Below are positions 9,092-17,585 of a DNA stretch of 64,000 bases, piece by piece; within the stretch, counting starts at the first letter, position 1, and each line of letters starts with the position of its first letter. Origin of the DNA: an uncultured Collinsella sp. (GTDB lineage: Bacteria > Actinomycetota > Coriobacteriia > Coriobacteriales > Coriobacteriaceae); contig CABUWV010000001.1 in the NCBI GenBank assembly GCA_902495355.1, positions 124,001-188,000 on the forward strand, in the 5' to 3' direction. The notes under the pieces were generated by a model. The model saw only the letters and a program-made list of their open reading frames with translations. It was not told the DNA's origin and searched no databases. The position numbers were made by a program, and so were the translations under genes.

Positions 9092-11198
9092 CGATGAGGA
9101 AAAAGACCAGGTACGCGCTGCGTCCGATCTGGTTGCCATCGTGCAGGAAACGGTTGAGCTCAAGCCCCGCGGCCATGAGTTTTGGGGCTGCTGCCCCTTC
9201 CATGGCGAAAAGACCCCATCGTTTCATATTATCCCCGCCACGCAGGTGTGGCACTGCTTTGGCTGTGGCGAGGGCGGCGACGTCTTCACCTACATCATGA
9301 AACGCGAGAACCTGAGCTTCCCCGAGTCGATTCGCTACCTGGCCGACCGAGCCGGTATTGAGCTGCACGATACCGGTGCTTATCGCGAGCGTGGCACCAA
9401 GCGCGCCCGCATCTATGACCTGTGCGCCGAGACCGCCCAGTTCTATCACACCATGCTTATGCGCGGCAAGGACAGCCGTCCGCGCGAGTATTTCGCCAGC
9501 CGCGGTATGGGCGGCGACGTCTGCCGCCGCTACTGCCTGGGCTTTGCGCCGGGTCGCAACGCGCTGGTGTCGCATCTGTCGCAGACGGGATTTACCCCGC
9601 AGGAGATGATCGACGCCAACGTGGCCGTGAGCCGTGGACGCGGGCAGCTTGCCGATCGTTTTTACGACCGCGTGATGTTCCCCATTTTTGACGAGCAGGG
9701 TCATAACATCGCCTTTGGCGGGCGTATTATGGGCGACGGCCAGCCGAAGTACCTCAACACCGCCGAAACGAGCGTGTTCCATAAAAAGCGAAACCTCTAT
9801 GGCTTTAACTGGGCCAAGGAATTTATCGTCGCGCAGGATACCGCCATCGTGGTTGAGGGATATACCGACTGCATCGCCTGCTGGGAGGCGGGGATCAAAA
9901 ACGTTGTCGCCACGCTGGGCACGGCGCTGACGGAACATCACGTAAAGACGCTCACCCGTTTTGCAAAGCGCATCGTGTATATGTTCGACGGCGATGCCGC
10001 CGGTCAAAAGGCCGCACGCCGCGCGATTCAGTTTATCGAGCAGGATTCGATGGACCTGCGCTGCGTGGTGCTTCCCGACGGCAACGACCCCATGGAGTTC
10101 ATCACCGCGCATGGTGGCGAGGCGTTGCAGGCGCGCATCGATGCCGCCGAGCCCCTCATGGACTTTGTATACCGGTCGCTGCAGGAGTCAAGCGACATCA
10201 CCACGCCGGGGGGTCGTGCCAAGGCGCTCGAGGATGCGCTGACGCTCATCTATCCGCTGCGTGATAGCTACATGATCGATACGTACTTTATTCAGATTGC
10301 CGACCTGCTGGGGTTGGATTTGGAGACGGTGCGTTCGAGCTCGGGCCGTGTGTTTCGCGATGTTGCCAAGCGCGAGGACGCCGAGCGTCGTCGCGAGCAG
10401 AACTACGAGCGCCAGCGGGCGCAGGCCGAGCGTGCAGGCAGCGCGGGCGGTCGGGCGTCTGGTTCGCAGGGGGCGCCTCGCGGCGCTTGGGCGTCGGGGG
10501 CGACGCCGCCGGTGTCCGCACCGGTCGAGGAAGAACCGTACGACTATGTTCCGCTCGAGGCCTACGGGGCCGCGCCGGTCGAGGTCGTCGACGATATACC
10601 GCCGATCGATGTACCGGTTGGTATGGATGGCGCGGCGCCGGTTGCCGATGCAACGGACGCGTCTGCGGTACCGGCGACGCCGATCGTGCTGACCGACCTG
10701 GAGCGAAAGTCTTTGGCGGGGGAGCGCGAGCTGCTGACGATGCTCACGAGCTATCCCGACCTGTTCCGCACGTATGCCGACCGCATCTGCTCGATCGAGT
10801 GGGTGGATCCGCGTCACGAGTCCATCGCGTGGGCCGTGCTCGCGACGCCGCCGGGCACCGACCCCACGGCGTGCATGGATGCGGCGCGCGCGGTGTGTCC
10901 CGAGGCAGCGTCGCTTGTCAGCGCCGGGCGCATTTCGTCGACGAGTAAGCACCCCACCGAGACGAACATCGTGTTTATGCTCGATACCCTCGAGCTCTAC
11001 ACCATCAAACGCCGCATGCGCGCCGCACAGGCAAAGCTTCGTCAGGATCGCTCGCTCGACGATGAGGCACGCCGTGTGCTGACGATGCAAGCGATGCAAG
11101 ATTCTCAGCGCCAGCGCGAGCTCCAAAAGTCGATCGGTGGCGTGGCGGATCCGTTCCGTTTGATCGGTTTGGAGACCGCGGGCGCCGACCAGGCCTAG
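9084..11198 (+). CDS. dnaG: DNA primase
   Basis: Synthesizes RNA primers at the replication fork. The 704-residue protein has the CHC2 zinc ribbon with ligands C37, H40, C58 and C61. It then has the DnaG catalytic core with the Toprim motifs VVEGYTDCI and MFDGDAAGQKAA. A variable, Ala/Arg/Gln- and acidic-rich linker spans about 430-535, and a C-terminal helical domain presumably contacts the helicase. The start is GTG 9084, inside the ribF 3' end, behind AGCAGGGGG. The primase-then-sigma-factor order (dnaG, rpoD) is the classic macromolecular synthesis arrangement. Confidence 0.95.
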   Translation: MISDEEKDQVRAASDLVAIVQETVELKPRGHEFWGCCPFHGEKTPSFHIIPATQVWHCFGCGEGGDVFTYIMKRENLSFPESIRYLADRAGIELHDTGAYRERGTKRARIYDLCAETAQFYHTMLMRGKDSRPREYFASRGMGGDVCRRYCLGFAPGRNALVSHLSQTGFTPQEMIDANVAVSRGRGQLADRFYDRVMFPIFDEQGHNIAFGGRIMGDGQPKYLNTAETSVFHKKRNLYGFNWAKEFIVAQDTAIVVEGYTDCIACWEAGIKNVVATLGTALTEHHVKTLTRFAKRIVYMFDGDAAGQKAARRAIQFIEQDSMDLRCVVLPDGNDPMEFITAHGGEALQARIDAAEPLMDFVYRSLQESSDITTPGGRAKALEDALTLIYPLRDSYMIDTYFIQIADLLGLDLETVRSSSGRVFRDVAKREDAERRREQNYERQRAQAERAGSAGGRASGSQGAPRGAWASGATPPVSAPVEEEPYDYVPLEAYGAAPVEVVDDIPPIDVPVGMDGAAPVADATDASAVPATPIVLTDLERKSLAGERELLTMLTSYPDLFRTYADRICSIEWVDPRHESIAWAVLATPPGTDPTACMDAARAVCPEAASLVSAGRISSTSKHPTETNIVFMLDTLELYTIKRRMRAAQAKLRQDRSLDDEARRVLTMQAMQDSQRQRELQKSIGGVADPFRLIGLETAGADQA

Positions 11199-11308
11199 AT
11201 GTTGTGGTCAACCAGCGTATTTGCGCCTATATCCAGTCTGAATTTTGGGTATAGACGTCAATGTGTGTGCTAAAGTAATGAGTCCTGTGGACTATGAAGG
11301 GAGAATCT

Positions 11309-12652
11309 GTGCCAAATAAGAGTGAGAGCACGGGTACTGGGCTGGAATCCTACGTTGCAAAGCTCATGGGCAACGGCTCAAACAGGACTTCGGTAACCGA
11401 GGACGAGATTCAGGTCGCCCTGAAGGATATCGATGTAACTGATGAGCAGCTCACCGCGGTGTATTCCGCGTTGCGCAACAGCGGCATCCAGATTATCTCC
11501 GCGAGCGGTAACGACGACGCCCCCATGGACGATGACGATAACGATACCGATACCGACGACTTTGGTGACGACGACGAGCACGATTCCGGCTCGCTCGACG
11601 ATCACGAGCTCAAGATGGCCCGTCAGGCCGATGCCGAGATGGGCTCCTCCAAGAGCAAGAAGAAGCGCACCGTGCGCACGTCCCGTTCGCGTTCGCGCGT
11701 GCGCGGTATCGACGCCTCCACGGTGATGCTGACCGGCGACCCCGTCCGCATGTACCTCAAGGAGATCGGCAAGGTCGACCTGCTGACCGCCTCCGAAGAG
11801 GTCGATCTGGCTATGAAGATCGAGGCGGGTCTCGAGGCCACTGAGAAGCTCGAGGCCGCCGAGGCGGGCGAGCTTGAGCTCACGCGTTCCGAGATGCGTC
11901 GTCTGACCCGTATCGAGAATGTCGGTCTTGAGGCCAAGCAGGCGCTCATTAGCGCCAACCTGCGTCTGGTCGTCTCCATCGCCAAGCGCTACGTCGGTCG
12001 CGGCATGCTGTTCCTGGACCTGATCCAGGAGGGTAACCTCGGTCTGATTCGCGCCGTCGAGAAGTTCGACTACCAGAAGGGCTTTAAGTTCTCCACGTAC
12101 GCCACGTGGTGGATCCGTCAGGCCATTACGCGCGCTATCGCCGACCAGGCCCGTACCATCCGTATTCCCGTGCACATGGTCGAGACCATCAACAAGCTCG
12201 TCCGTGTGCAGCGCCAGCTCCTTCAGGACCTGGGCCGCGACCCGACCCCCGAGGAGATCGGCGCCGAAATGGACATGAGCGCCGACCGTGTCCGCGAGAT
12301 TCAGAAAATCTCGCAGGAGCCCGTGTCGCTCGAAACTCCTATCGGCGAGGAAGAGGATTCCCAGCTGGGCGACTTCATCGAGGACTCCCAGGCCATCGTT
12401 CCGCCCGATGCGGCCAGTTTCTCCATGCTGCAGGAACAGCTCACCCAGGTGCTCGATTCGCTTGCCGATCGCGAGCGCAAGGTTATCGAGCTGCGCTTTG
12501 GCCTCGTTGACGGACATCCTCGCACGCTCGAGGAAGTTGGTCGCGAGTTTGGCGTCACGCGCGAGCGCATTCGCCAGATCGAGTCCAAGACCCTGGCCAA
12601 GCTCCGTCACCCCAGCCGCAGCAGCAAGCTGAAGGACTACATCGAAAGCTAG
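11309..12652 (+). CDS. rpoD: Primary RNA polymerase sigma factor (RpoD/SigA)
   Basis: Housekeeping sigma factor. The 447 residues contain a poorly conserved acidic N-terminal region rich in Asp (about 65-95) and a basic stretch ([16 protein letters not shown]). Sigma region 1.2 follows ([17 protein letters not shown]), then region 2 with the polymerase-binding and -10 recognition segment around [19 protein letters not shown] and [14 protein letters not shown]. Region 3 comes next, and region 4 has the helix-turn-helix [24 protein letters not shown] 11309 is chosen because AAGGGAGA lies at the right distance. An in-frame ATG at 11294 would add five residues with a weaker site. Confidence 0.94.
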   Translation: MPNKSESTGTGLESYVAKLMGNGSNRTSVTEDEIQVALKDIDVTDEQLTAVYSALRNSGIQIISASGNDDAPMDDDDNDTDTDDFGDDDEHDSGSLDDHELKMARQADAEMGSSKSKKKRTVRTSRSRSRVRGIDASTVMLTGDPVRMYLKEIGKVDLLTASEEVDLAMKIEAGLEATEKLEAAEAGELELTRSEMRRLTRIENVGLEAKQALISANLRLVVSIAKRYVGRGMLFLDLIQEGNLGLIRAVEKFDYQKGFKFSTYATWWIRQAITRAIADQARTIRIPVHMVETINKLVRVQRQLLQDLGRDPTPEEIGAEMDMSADRVREIQKISQEPVSLETPIGEEEDSQLGDFIEDSQAIVPPDAASFSMLQEQLTQVLDSLADRERKVIELRFGLVDGHPRTLEEVGREFGVTRERIRQIESKTLAKLRHPSRSSKLKDYIES

Positions 12653-12654
12653 GA

Positions 12655-12836
12655 GTTACGCGGTTTTACCAAACCGCGTAACGGGTCGACGCTGCAAACC
12701 CGCCAGAGCGGCAATCTGCCTTTCAACTTCGGCGGCATGACCAGAAGGTCAATGCCGCCTCGTTTCAAGGCACCTTGCTCGCTCTGGCGGGTTTTCGCTG
12801 TCGTTACCAAAACATCGGCGTTTTCGTTGCCGGTAG
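12655..12836 (+). repeat. Structured intergenic repeat, copy A
   Basis: A 182-base element begins three bases after the rpoD stop. A 12 bp hairpin (12655-12666 with 12671-12682, loop TACC) comes first. A 14 bp outer stem follows (12697-12710 with 12780-12793), enclosing the conserved GCAATCTG and CACCTTGCTCGC. Inside these lie a GCCTT/AAGGC stem and a terminal GGCGGCAT hairpin with an AGAA loop. Element copy B at 40314-40499 shares this layout. The element has no coding frame of note. It fills most of the gap of about 320 bases between rpoD and the tRNA genes. Confidence 0.8.
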
Positions 12837-12888
12837 TCATTGGGGACGTTCTTGAATGACTAGTCGTTTAAGAACGTCCCCAATGACT
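12835..12888. repeat. Perfect 19 bp inverted repeat (REP-like)
   Basis: AGTCATTGGGGACGTTCTT (12835-12853) is repeated in perfect inverted form at 12870-12888, around a 16-base spacer. It abuts structured repeat copy A. The core GGGGACGT recurs in the palindrome at 33158-33185. There is no coding frame. Confidence 0.8.
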
Positions 12889-12915
12889 AGGTCGGAAAAA
12901 TTCTTAAAAAAGTTC

Positions 12916-12943
12916 TTGCCCTTCGCTCGATCGTCCGTATAAT
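12916..12943 (+). promoter_or_regulatory. Promoter of the tRNA-Asn pair
   Basis: TTGCCC (12916-12921) and a consensus TATAAT (12938-12943) are 16 bases apart, ending about 30 bases before the first tRNA. Confidence 0.8.
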
Positions 12944-12973
12944 AAACTTCGTTGCTTGAGAGCACGCACCTAT

Positions 12974-13048
12974 TCCTCGGTAGCTCAATGGTAGAGCACG
13001 CGGCTGTTAACCGCGCTGTTGTAGGTTCGAGTCCTACCCGGGGAGCCA
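12974..13048 (+). tRNA. tRNA-Asn (anticodon GTT), first copy
   Basis: A 75-base cloverleaf with acceptor stem TCCTCGG/CCGGGGA, D-arm AGCTCAATGGTAGAGC, anticodon loop CTGTTAA (anticodon GTT), T-arm around GGTTCGAGTCC, discriminator G and an encoded CCA. The second copy has the same sequence. Confidence 0.97.
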
Positions 13049-13057
13049 GAATTTCTC

Positions 13058-13078
13058 AGCCCATTCAGCTGGGCTTTT
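13058..13078 (+). other. Small hairpin between the tRNA genes
   Basis: AGCCCA pairs with TGGGCT (6 bp, loop TTCAGC) and is followed by TTTT. It is a weak terminator-like or processing hairpin in the 34-base spacer between the two tRNAs. Confidence 0.5.
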
Positions 13079-13082
13079 AAAT

Positions 13083-13157
13083 TCCTCGGTAGCTCAATGG
13101 TAGAGCACGCGGCTGTTAACCGCGCTGTTGTAGGTTCGAGTCCTACCCGGGGAGCCA
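13083..13157 (+). tRNA. tRNA-Asn (anticodon GTT), second copy
   Basis: Identical over all 75 bases to the copy at 12974-13048, including the encoded CCA. It lies 34 bases downstream in the same orientation and is presumably cotranscribed from the same promoter. The short flank ATTCCTCGG shared by both copies suggests a tandem duplication. Confidence 0.97.
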
Positions 13158-13164
13158 GGTTGTA

Positions 13165-13193
13165 AGACCCGTCGCTTATGCGGCGGGTTTTTT
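13165..13193 (+). terminator. Terminator of the tRNA-Asn operon
   Basis: ACCCGTCGC pairs with GCGGCGGGT (9 bp, one G-U, loop TTAT), followed by six T. Confidence 0.9.
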
Positions 13194-13352
13194 CATGCCG
13201 CGATCGCCGTTCGCGAACGTTACCGTATCAACATTTCGTGTCGAGGATGTAATCCCGAGGCCCGCCACCTCAACATGGCGCGGTCGTTGTAGAATATTGC
13301 AATGATTGCTCCCACGACATGGTGCCGCGAGCACCAAGAAAAGGAGATTCTT

Positions 13353-13709
13353 GTGTCTGAGACCATTAACGGCAGCCTGAGCGTCTCGAACGACGTTATT
13401 GCCGATATTGCCGGTTATGCCGCGATGACGTGCTATGGCGTCGTCGGTATGGCCGAACAGCTCCAGGGCGCTGAGAGCGTGCGCCTGCTTGCCGGTCAGC
13501 GCCTCCGCAAGGGCGTGCTTGTCTCCGCCGACGAGAACGGCCTTACGGTCGATCTTCACGTCGTGCTCGAGAACGGCGTCAACATGAAGTCTGTCTGCCA
13601 CAATCTTTCGAGCTCCGTTGCCTTCACCCTGCAGGAGATCGCCCAGATCGATCCCGCCAGCCTTAAGATCGGCATTCACATCGACGCGCTCAAGAGCCGT
13701 CTGAACTAG
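13353..13709 (+). CDS. Asp23/Gls24 family envelope-stress-type protein
   Basis: A 118-residue Asp23-family protein. Members in Gram-positives are abundant, usually membrane-anchored via a partner, and respond to envelope or alkaline stress; their biochemical role is unclear. Visible here are GSLSVSNDVIADIAGYAAMTCYGVVGM and a VDLHVVLENGVNM beta-strand pair typical of the fold. There is no signal or membrane segment. The start is GTG 13353, with AAGGAGA six bases upstream. It directly precedes the fatty-acid-kinase-like gene, the same asp23(yloU)-yloV order seen in Bacillus, and that supports the assignment. A second paralogue lies at 58971. Confidence 0.88.
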   Translation: MSETINGSLSVSNDVIADIAGYAAMTCYGVVGMAEQLQGAESVRLLAGQRLRKGVLVSADENGLTVDLHVVLENGVNMKSVCHNLSSSVAFTLQEIAQIDPASLKIGIHIDALKSRLN

Positions 13710-13736
13710 CATCCGAACACGGAGATTTCACCACTC

Positions 13737-15398
13737 ATGATTGCAAAGACCATTCGCACCTGTTTTCCGATCGCTGCGGCTGCCGTTTCCGACAAGGCCG
13801 AGGAGATCAACAAGCTCAACGTCTTCCCCGTACCCGACGGTGACACCGGCACCAACATGTCGCTCACGCTCGCCTCGGTGACCAAGGAGCTTTCCGCCCT
13901 TCCCGCCGATGCCGACATGGAGGCCATCGCCGGCGCCATCACCCACGGCTCCCTGATGGGTGCCCGCGGCAACTCCGGCGTCATCACCTCGCAGATTCTG
14001 CGCGGTGTGGCCGAGGGCCTCGTCTCTGCCGACGATCCCATTACGTCTGCCAACATCGCCTTCGCCTTCCGTCGCGCCGTCAAGGTTGCCTTCCAGGCTG
14101 TTCGTAAGCCCATCGAGGGCACGATCCTCACGGTCCTGCGCGATGTCTCGACCAAGGCAGACGAGTGCGAGAAGAAGAAGTTCTCTGCCGAGGATGCGCT
14201 CGACGCCATCGTCGTCGAGGCCTACCAGTCCGTCGCCCGCACGCCCGACCTACTGCCCGTTCTGAAGGAGAACGGCGTGGTCGACTCCGGCGCCTTTGGC
14301 TTTGCCATCTTCCTTGAGAACTTCGTGGCCGCAGCACTTGGCCGCAGCACCGTTGTCGAGGATTTCTCCGCTACGTTTGATTCCGCTGGCTCTGCCCGCG
14401 ACGCGGCCCTTGGTCGCGTTGAGATCGAGGCCAACGACGACTGGGAGGGCTCGGAGTTCCGCTACTGCAACGAGTTCCTCTTTAAGGCCGACGCTCCCTT
14501 TGACGAGGACGAGTGCCTTAAGTTCCTGGGCTCCATGGGCGACTGCGAGCTGCTCGTGGGTGCCTACCCCGACTACAAGATCCATGTGCACTCCAACACC
14601 CCCAACCTGGTGCTCGAGCACATGCTGCAGCTTGGTCAGATCTATGAGGTTTTTATCCACAACATGGAGATGGAGGCCCACGACCGTACCGCTAAGATTC
14701 ACGAGGACCAGGAGAAGGCCGCCGAGCCCGCCAAGGCCTTGGGCTTTGTCGCCGTTGCCGCCGGTTCCGGCGAGGCAGATATCCTCAAGTCCCTCGGCGT
14801 TGACGTGATCGTCTTGGGTGGCCAGACCATGAACCCCTCGACCGCCGACCTGCTGGGCGCCGTCGACCAGGTCAACGCGACCTCGGTCATCATCCTGCCC
14901 AACAACGGTAACATCCGCATGGCTGCCGAGGCCGCTGCCTCTGCCTGCGCCGATAAGAAGGTCGCCGTCGTTCCTACCAAGACCGTTCCCCAGGCGTTCT
15001 CCGCGCTGTTCGCCGTCCTGCCTGATTCTGAGCTCGAGGACGCCGTTGCCGCTATGGTCGACGCCATCAGCGAGGTCCGCGATGGCGAGGTCACCCGCGC
15101 CGTGCGCGACTCCAGCGCCTCGGACGGCTCTCCGATTCATTCCGGTGACGTCATGGGCATCATCGCCGGCTCCATCGACGTGGTCGGTTCCGACGTGAAG
15201 CAGGTCACGCTCGACTGCATCAACCGCATGCAGGAGGAAGAGGAAGGCGACGCGCTGACGATTCTGGCCGGCGAGGAACTGTCCGATGAGGCCTTCCAGG
15301 AGATCGTCGACGCTATCGAGGAGGCTCAGCCCGACCTGGAGATCGACGCCCATCGTGGCGAGCAGCCGCTCTATCCCGTGATCTTCTCGATCGAGTAG
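13737..15398 (+). CDS. fakA: DhaL-domain kinase, FakA/YloV-like
   Basis: Probable ATP-binding subunit of a fatty acid kinase, which works with a DegV-type fatty acid carrier to make acyl-phosphate for phospholipid synthesis. The 553-residue product has an N-terminal DhaL/Dak domain with INKLNVFPVPDGDTGTNM near 22-39 and GSLMGARGNSGVI near 71-83. A central domain follows, and a C-terminal DegV-like segment (VIILPNNGNIRMAA). This is the YloV/FakA layout and length. Translation starts at ATG 13737, 28 bases after the Asp23 gene. The link to fatty acid activation fits plsX and acpP further downstream, but no DegV partner is visible in the window. Confidence 0.85.
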   Translation: MIAKTIRTCFPIAAAAVSDKAEEINKLNVFPVPDGDTGTNMSLTLASVTKELSALPADADMEAIAGAITHGSLMGARGNSGVITSQILRGVAEGLVSADDPITSANIAFAFRRAVKVAFQAVRKPIEGTILTVLRDVSTKADECEKKKFSAEDALDAIVVEAYQSVARTPDLLPVLKENGVVDSGAFGFAIFLENFVAAALGRSTVVEDFSATFDSAGSARDAALGRVEIEANDDWEGSEFRYCNEFLFKADAPFDEDECLKFLGSMGDCELLVGAYPDYKIHVHSNTPNLVLEHMLQLGQIYEVFIHNMEMEAHDRTAKIHEDQEKAAEPAKALGFVAVAAGSGEADILKSLGVDVIVLGGQTMNPSTADLLGAVDQVNATSVIILPNNGNIRMAAEAAASACADKKVAVVPTKTVPQAFSALFAVLPDSELEDAVAAMVDAISEVRDGEVTRAVRDSSASDGSPIHSGDVMGIIAGSIDVVGSDVKQVTLDCINRMQEEEEGDALTILAGEELSDEAFQEIVDAIEEAQPDLEIDAHRGEQPLYPVIFSIE

Positions 15399-15407
15399 GC
15401 TCTGCCT

Positions 15408-17585
15408 ATGTCCGAGCTGTGCTCCGTGCCGCGCGTCTCGGAGCGCTTTGCCCAGAGCAATGCGCTCGACGAGGATATCGCGCGACTCAAATATGTTTCG
15501 GGTAAACGTGAGGAGGCCCTTCGCCGTCTGGGAATTCGGACGGTGGGGGACCTCCTTCTCCATATCCCTCATCGATACCTCGACTTTACCCGTTCTTGGT
15601 CTATCGAGATGGCGCCCATCGGTACCGTGTGCACCATCATCGCCACGGTTGACCGTATTGTCCAAAAGCAGCCGCGTCCGCGCATGCAGGTGACCGAGGT
15701 CTCACTCGTTGACGAGACGGGCGTGCTGCAGGTCGCCTTTTTCCGCCAGCCCTGGATTGCCCAGCAGCTTAAGCAGGGCGACCGCCTGGCCGTGATGGGC
15801 AAGGTCGAGTTTGCCTACGGCTTTAAGCAGATGTCCTCGCCGCACTTTGAAAAGCTCGAGGATGGGCGTGCCGCAGGCACCATCCTGCCGGTCCATTACG
15901 TGAGTGATGGCGTGAGCCAGGCGTGGATGCGCCGCATCGTAAGCGGCGCGCTCGAGGTCGTCGGCAATCCCTTTGATCCCATTCCGGCACCGCTGCGCGT
16001 TAAGCGTCGCCTGATGAGTAATGCCCGCGCGCTGCGCTCAATCCATTTTCCTTCGAGTATGGCCGAGCGCGATATCGCGCGTCGTCGCCTGGCCTACGAG
16101 GAGTGCCTCTACCTGCAGCTGGCGCTGCGTCTGCGCAACGACGGCGGCTTGGTCGATGTGGTGCCCTATGCCCACACCGCGGGCGAGCACCTGGCCGCGC
16201 TCAAGCAAGCCCTGCCGTTTTCGCTGAGCGAAGAGCAGGAGGCCGCGTTTCAAGATATCCTGCGCGATATGTGCGATGGCGGGCGCGTGATGAACCGCCT
16301 GCTGCTGGGCGATGTTGGTACCGGTAAGACCGCCGTTGCCGCTTGCGCGCTGGCAGTGGCTGCCGATAGCGGCACGCAGGCCTGCGTTATGGCGCCCACG
16401 GGCGTTCTGGCGCGCCAATATGCCGATAAGACCGGCCCTCTGCTCTCGCAGGCCGGCATGTCCTGGGCGCTTCTGACGGGTGCCACGCCGGCCTCTGAGC
16501 GCGAGCAGATCCATGCCCGGCTGGAATCGGGCGAGCTTGATGTGCTCTTTGGAACCCACGCGGTCCTTTCGGATGACGTTACGTTCAAGCATCTGTCGCT
16601 CGTGGTCATCGATGAACAGCACCGGTTTGGCGTCGGCCAACGCAACGCCCTGCGCGCGAAGGGCCCCGGTGCCGATCTGCTCGTTATGACGGCAACGCCC
16701 ATCCCGCGTACGCTGGCGCTTTCGGTCTACGGCGATCTGGACACGAGCATCATCCGCCATCGGCCCGTCCCTGGCGCTGGCGTGACGACACGCGTACTCA
16801 CCGAGTCGAGCCGTGACCTCGCCTATGGAGCCATCCGCGAGGCGCATGAAAAGGGTCAGCAGGCCTACGTGATTTGCCCGCTCGTGGAGCCGAGTGACTC
16901 GGCCGATGAGCTGGAAGACGTGCCCGGTATCGCCCGCGACGATGAGGGCCGCGTAACCGTCCCCGTGCCGCTGCACGATACGGTGACCGAGCTCGATCGC
17001 CTGCGTCTGGCGTTGCCGGGCCTTGCCATCGAGCGCCTTCACGGCCGCATGCCGGCGGGGGAGAAGGATCGCGTGATCGACGCCTTTAAGCGTGGCGAGA
17101 TTGATGTGCTCGTCTCGACTACGGTGGTCGAGGTGGGCGTCGACGTGCCTAACGCCACCGTCATGGTCATCGAGAACGGCGAGCGCTTTGGTTTGGCTGC
17201 CCTGCACCAGCTGCGCGGTCGCGTGGGCCGCGGCAGTGTGTCGGGCACGTGCCTGGTCATGACGCACTCCAAGGGCAACGGCGGCGCGTCGGCGGCGCAA
17301 GACCGTCTCCAGTCGCTCGAAAAAACTTCGGATGGTTTTACGCTTGCCCAGATGGACCTGCGTCTGCGTCACGAGGGCGAAATCCTAGGGTACCGCCAGC
17401 ATGGCGGTGTGACCCTGCGCTTTGTGGACCTGGACGCCGATGAGGACCTTATCGAATGGGCCCATTTGGACGCGGTCGAGCTCTTGCGGTATGCTTGCAA
17501 CCTTGACTCTGTGGCGACGCGTCCCTTGCGCGACGCGGTCGCCATGCGTTATCGACATATCTTTAAGGAGGTCAGCGGAGGATGA
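15408..17585 (+). CDS. recG: ATP-dependent DNA helicase RecG
   Basis: Branch-migrating helicase for stalled forks and recombination intermediates. The 725-residue protein has the N-terminal wedge/OB domain (about 65-200). Superfamily 2 motor motifs follow: Walker A GDVGTGKT (301-308), Walker B DEQH (402-405), the TATPIPRTL motif, and in the second lobe STTVVEVGVDVPNATVMV and QLRGRVGRG. The order and spacing are those of RecG. The start ATG at 15408 lies nine bases after the fakA-like gene. The stop overlaps rsmD (GGATGAG), as is common for recG-rsmD-coaD. Confidence 0.95.
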   Translation: MSELCSVPRVSERFAQSNALDEDIARLKYVSGKREEALRRLGIRTVGDLLLHIPHRYLDFTRSWSIEMAPIGTVCTIIATVDRIVQKQPRPRMQVTEVSLVDETGVLQVAFFRQPWIAQQLKQGDRLAVMGKVEFAYGFKQMSSPHFEKLEDGRAAGTILPVHYVSDGVSQAWMRRIVSGALEVVGNPFDPIPAPLRVKRRLMSNARALRSIHFPSSMAERDIARRRLAYEECLYLQLALRLRNDGGLVDVVPYAHTAGEHLAALKQALPFSLSEEQEAAFQDILRDMCDGGRVMNRLLLGDVGTGKTAVAACALAVAADSGTQACVMAPTGVLARQYADKTGPLLSQAGMSWALLTGATPASEREQIHARLESGELDVLFGTHAVLSDDVTFKHLSLVVIDEQHRFGVGQRNALRAKGPGADLLVMTATPIPRTLALSVYGDLDTSIIRHRPVPGAGVTTRVLTESSRDLAYGAIREAHEKGQQAYVICPLVEPSDSADELEDVPGIARDDEGRVTVPVPLHDTVTELDRLRLALPGLAIERLHGRMPAGEKDRVIDAFKRGEIDVLVSTTVVEVGVDVPNATVMVIENGERFGLAALHQLRGRVGRGSVSGTCLVMTHSKGNGGASAAQDRLQSLEKTSDGFTLAQMDLRLRHEGEILGYRQHGGVTLRFVDLDADEDLIEWAHLDAVELLRYACNLDSVATRPLRDAVAMRYRHIFKEVSGG

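Noticed and set aside
12974..13157. Short direct repeats resembling a CRISPR array
   Set aside because: The repeated units are two complete tRNA-Asn genes, not repeat-spacer units; no cas gene is present.
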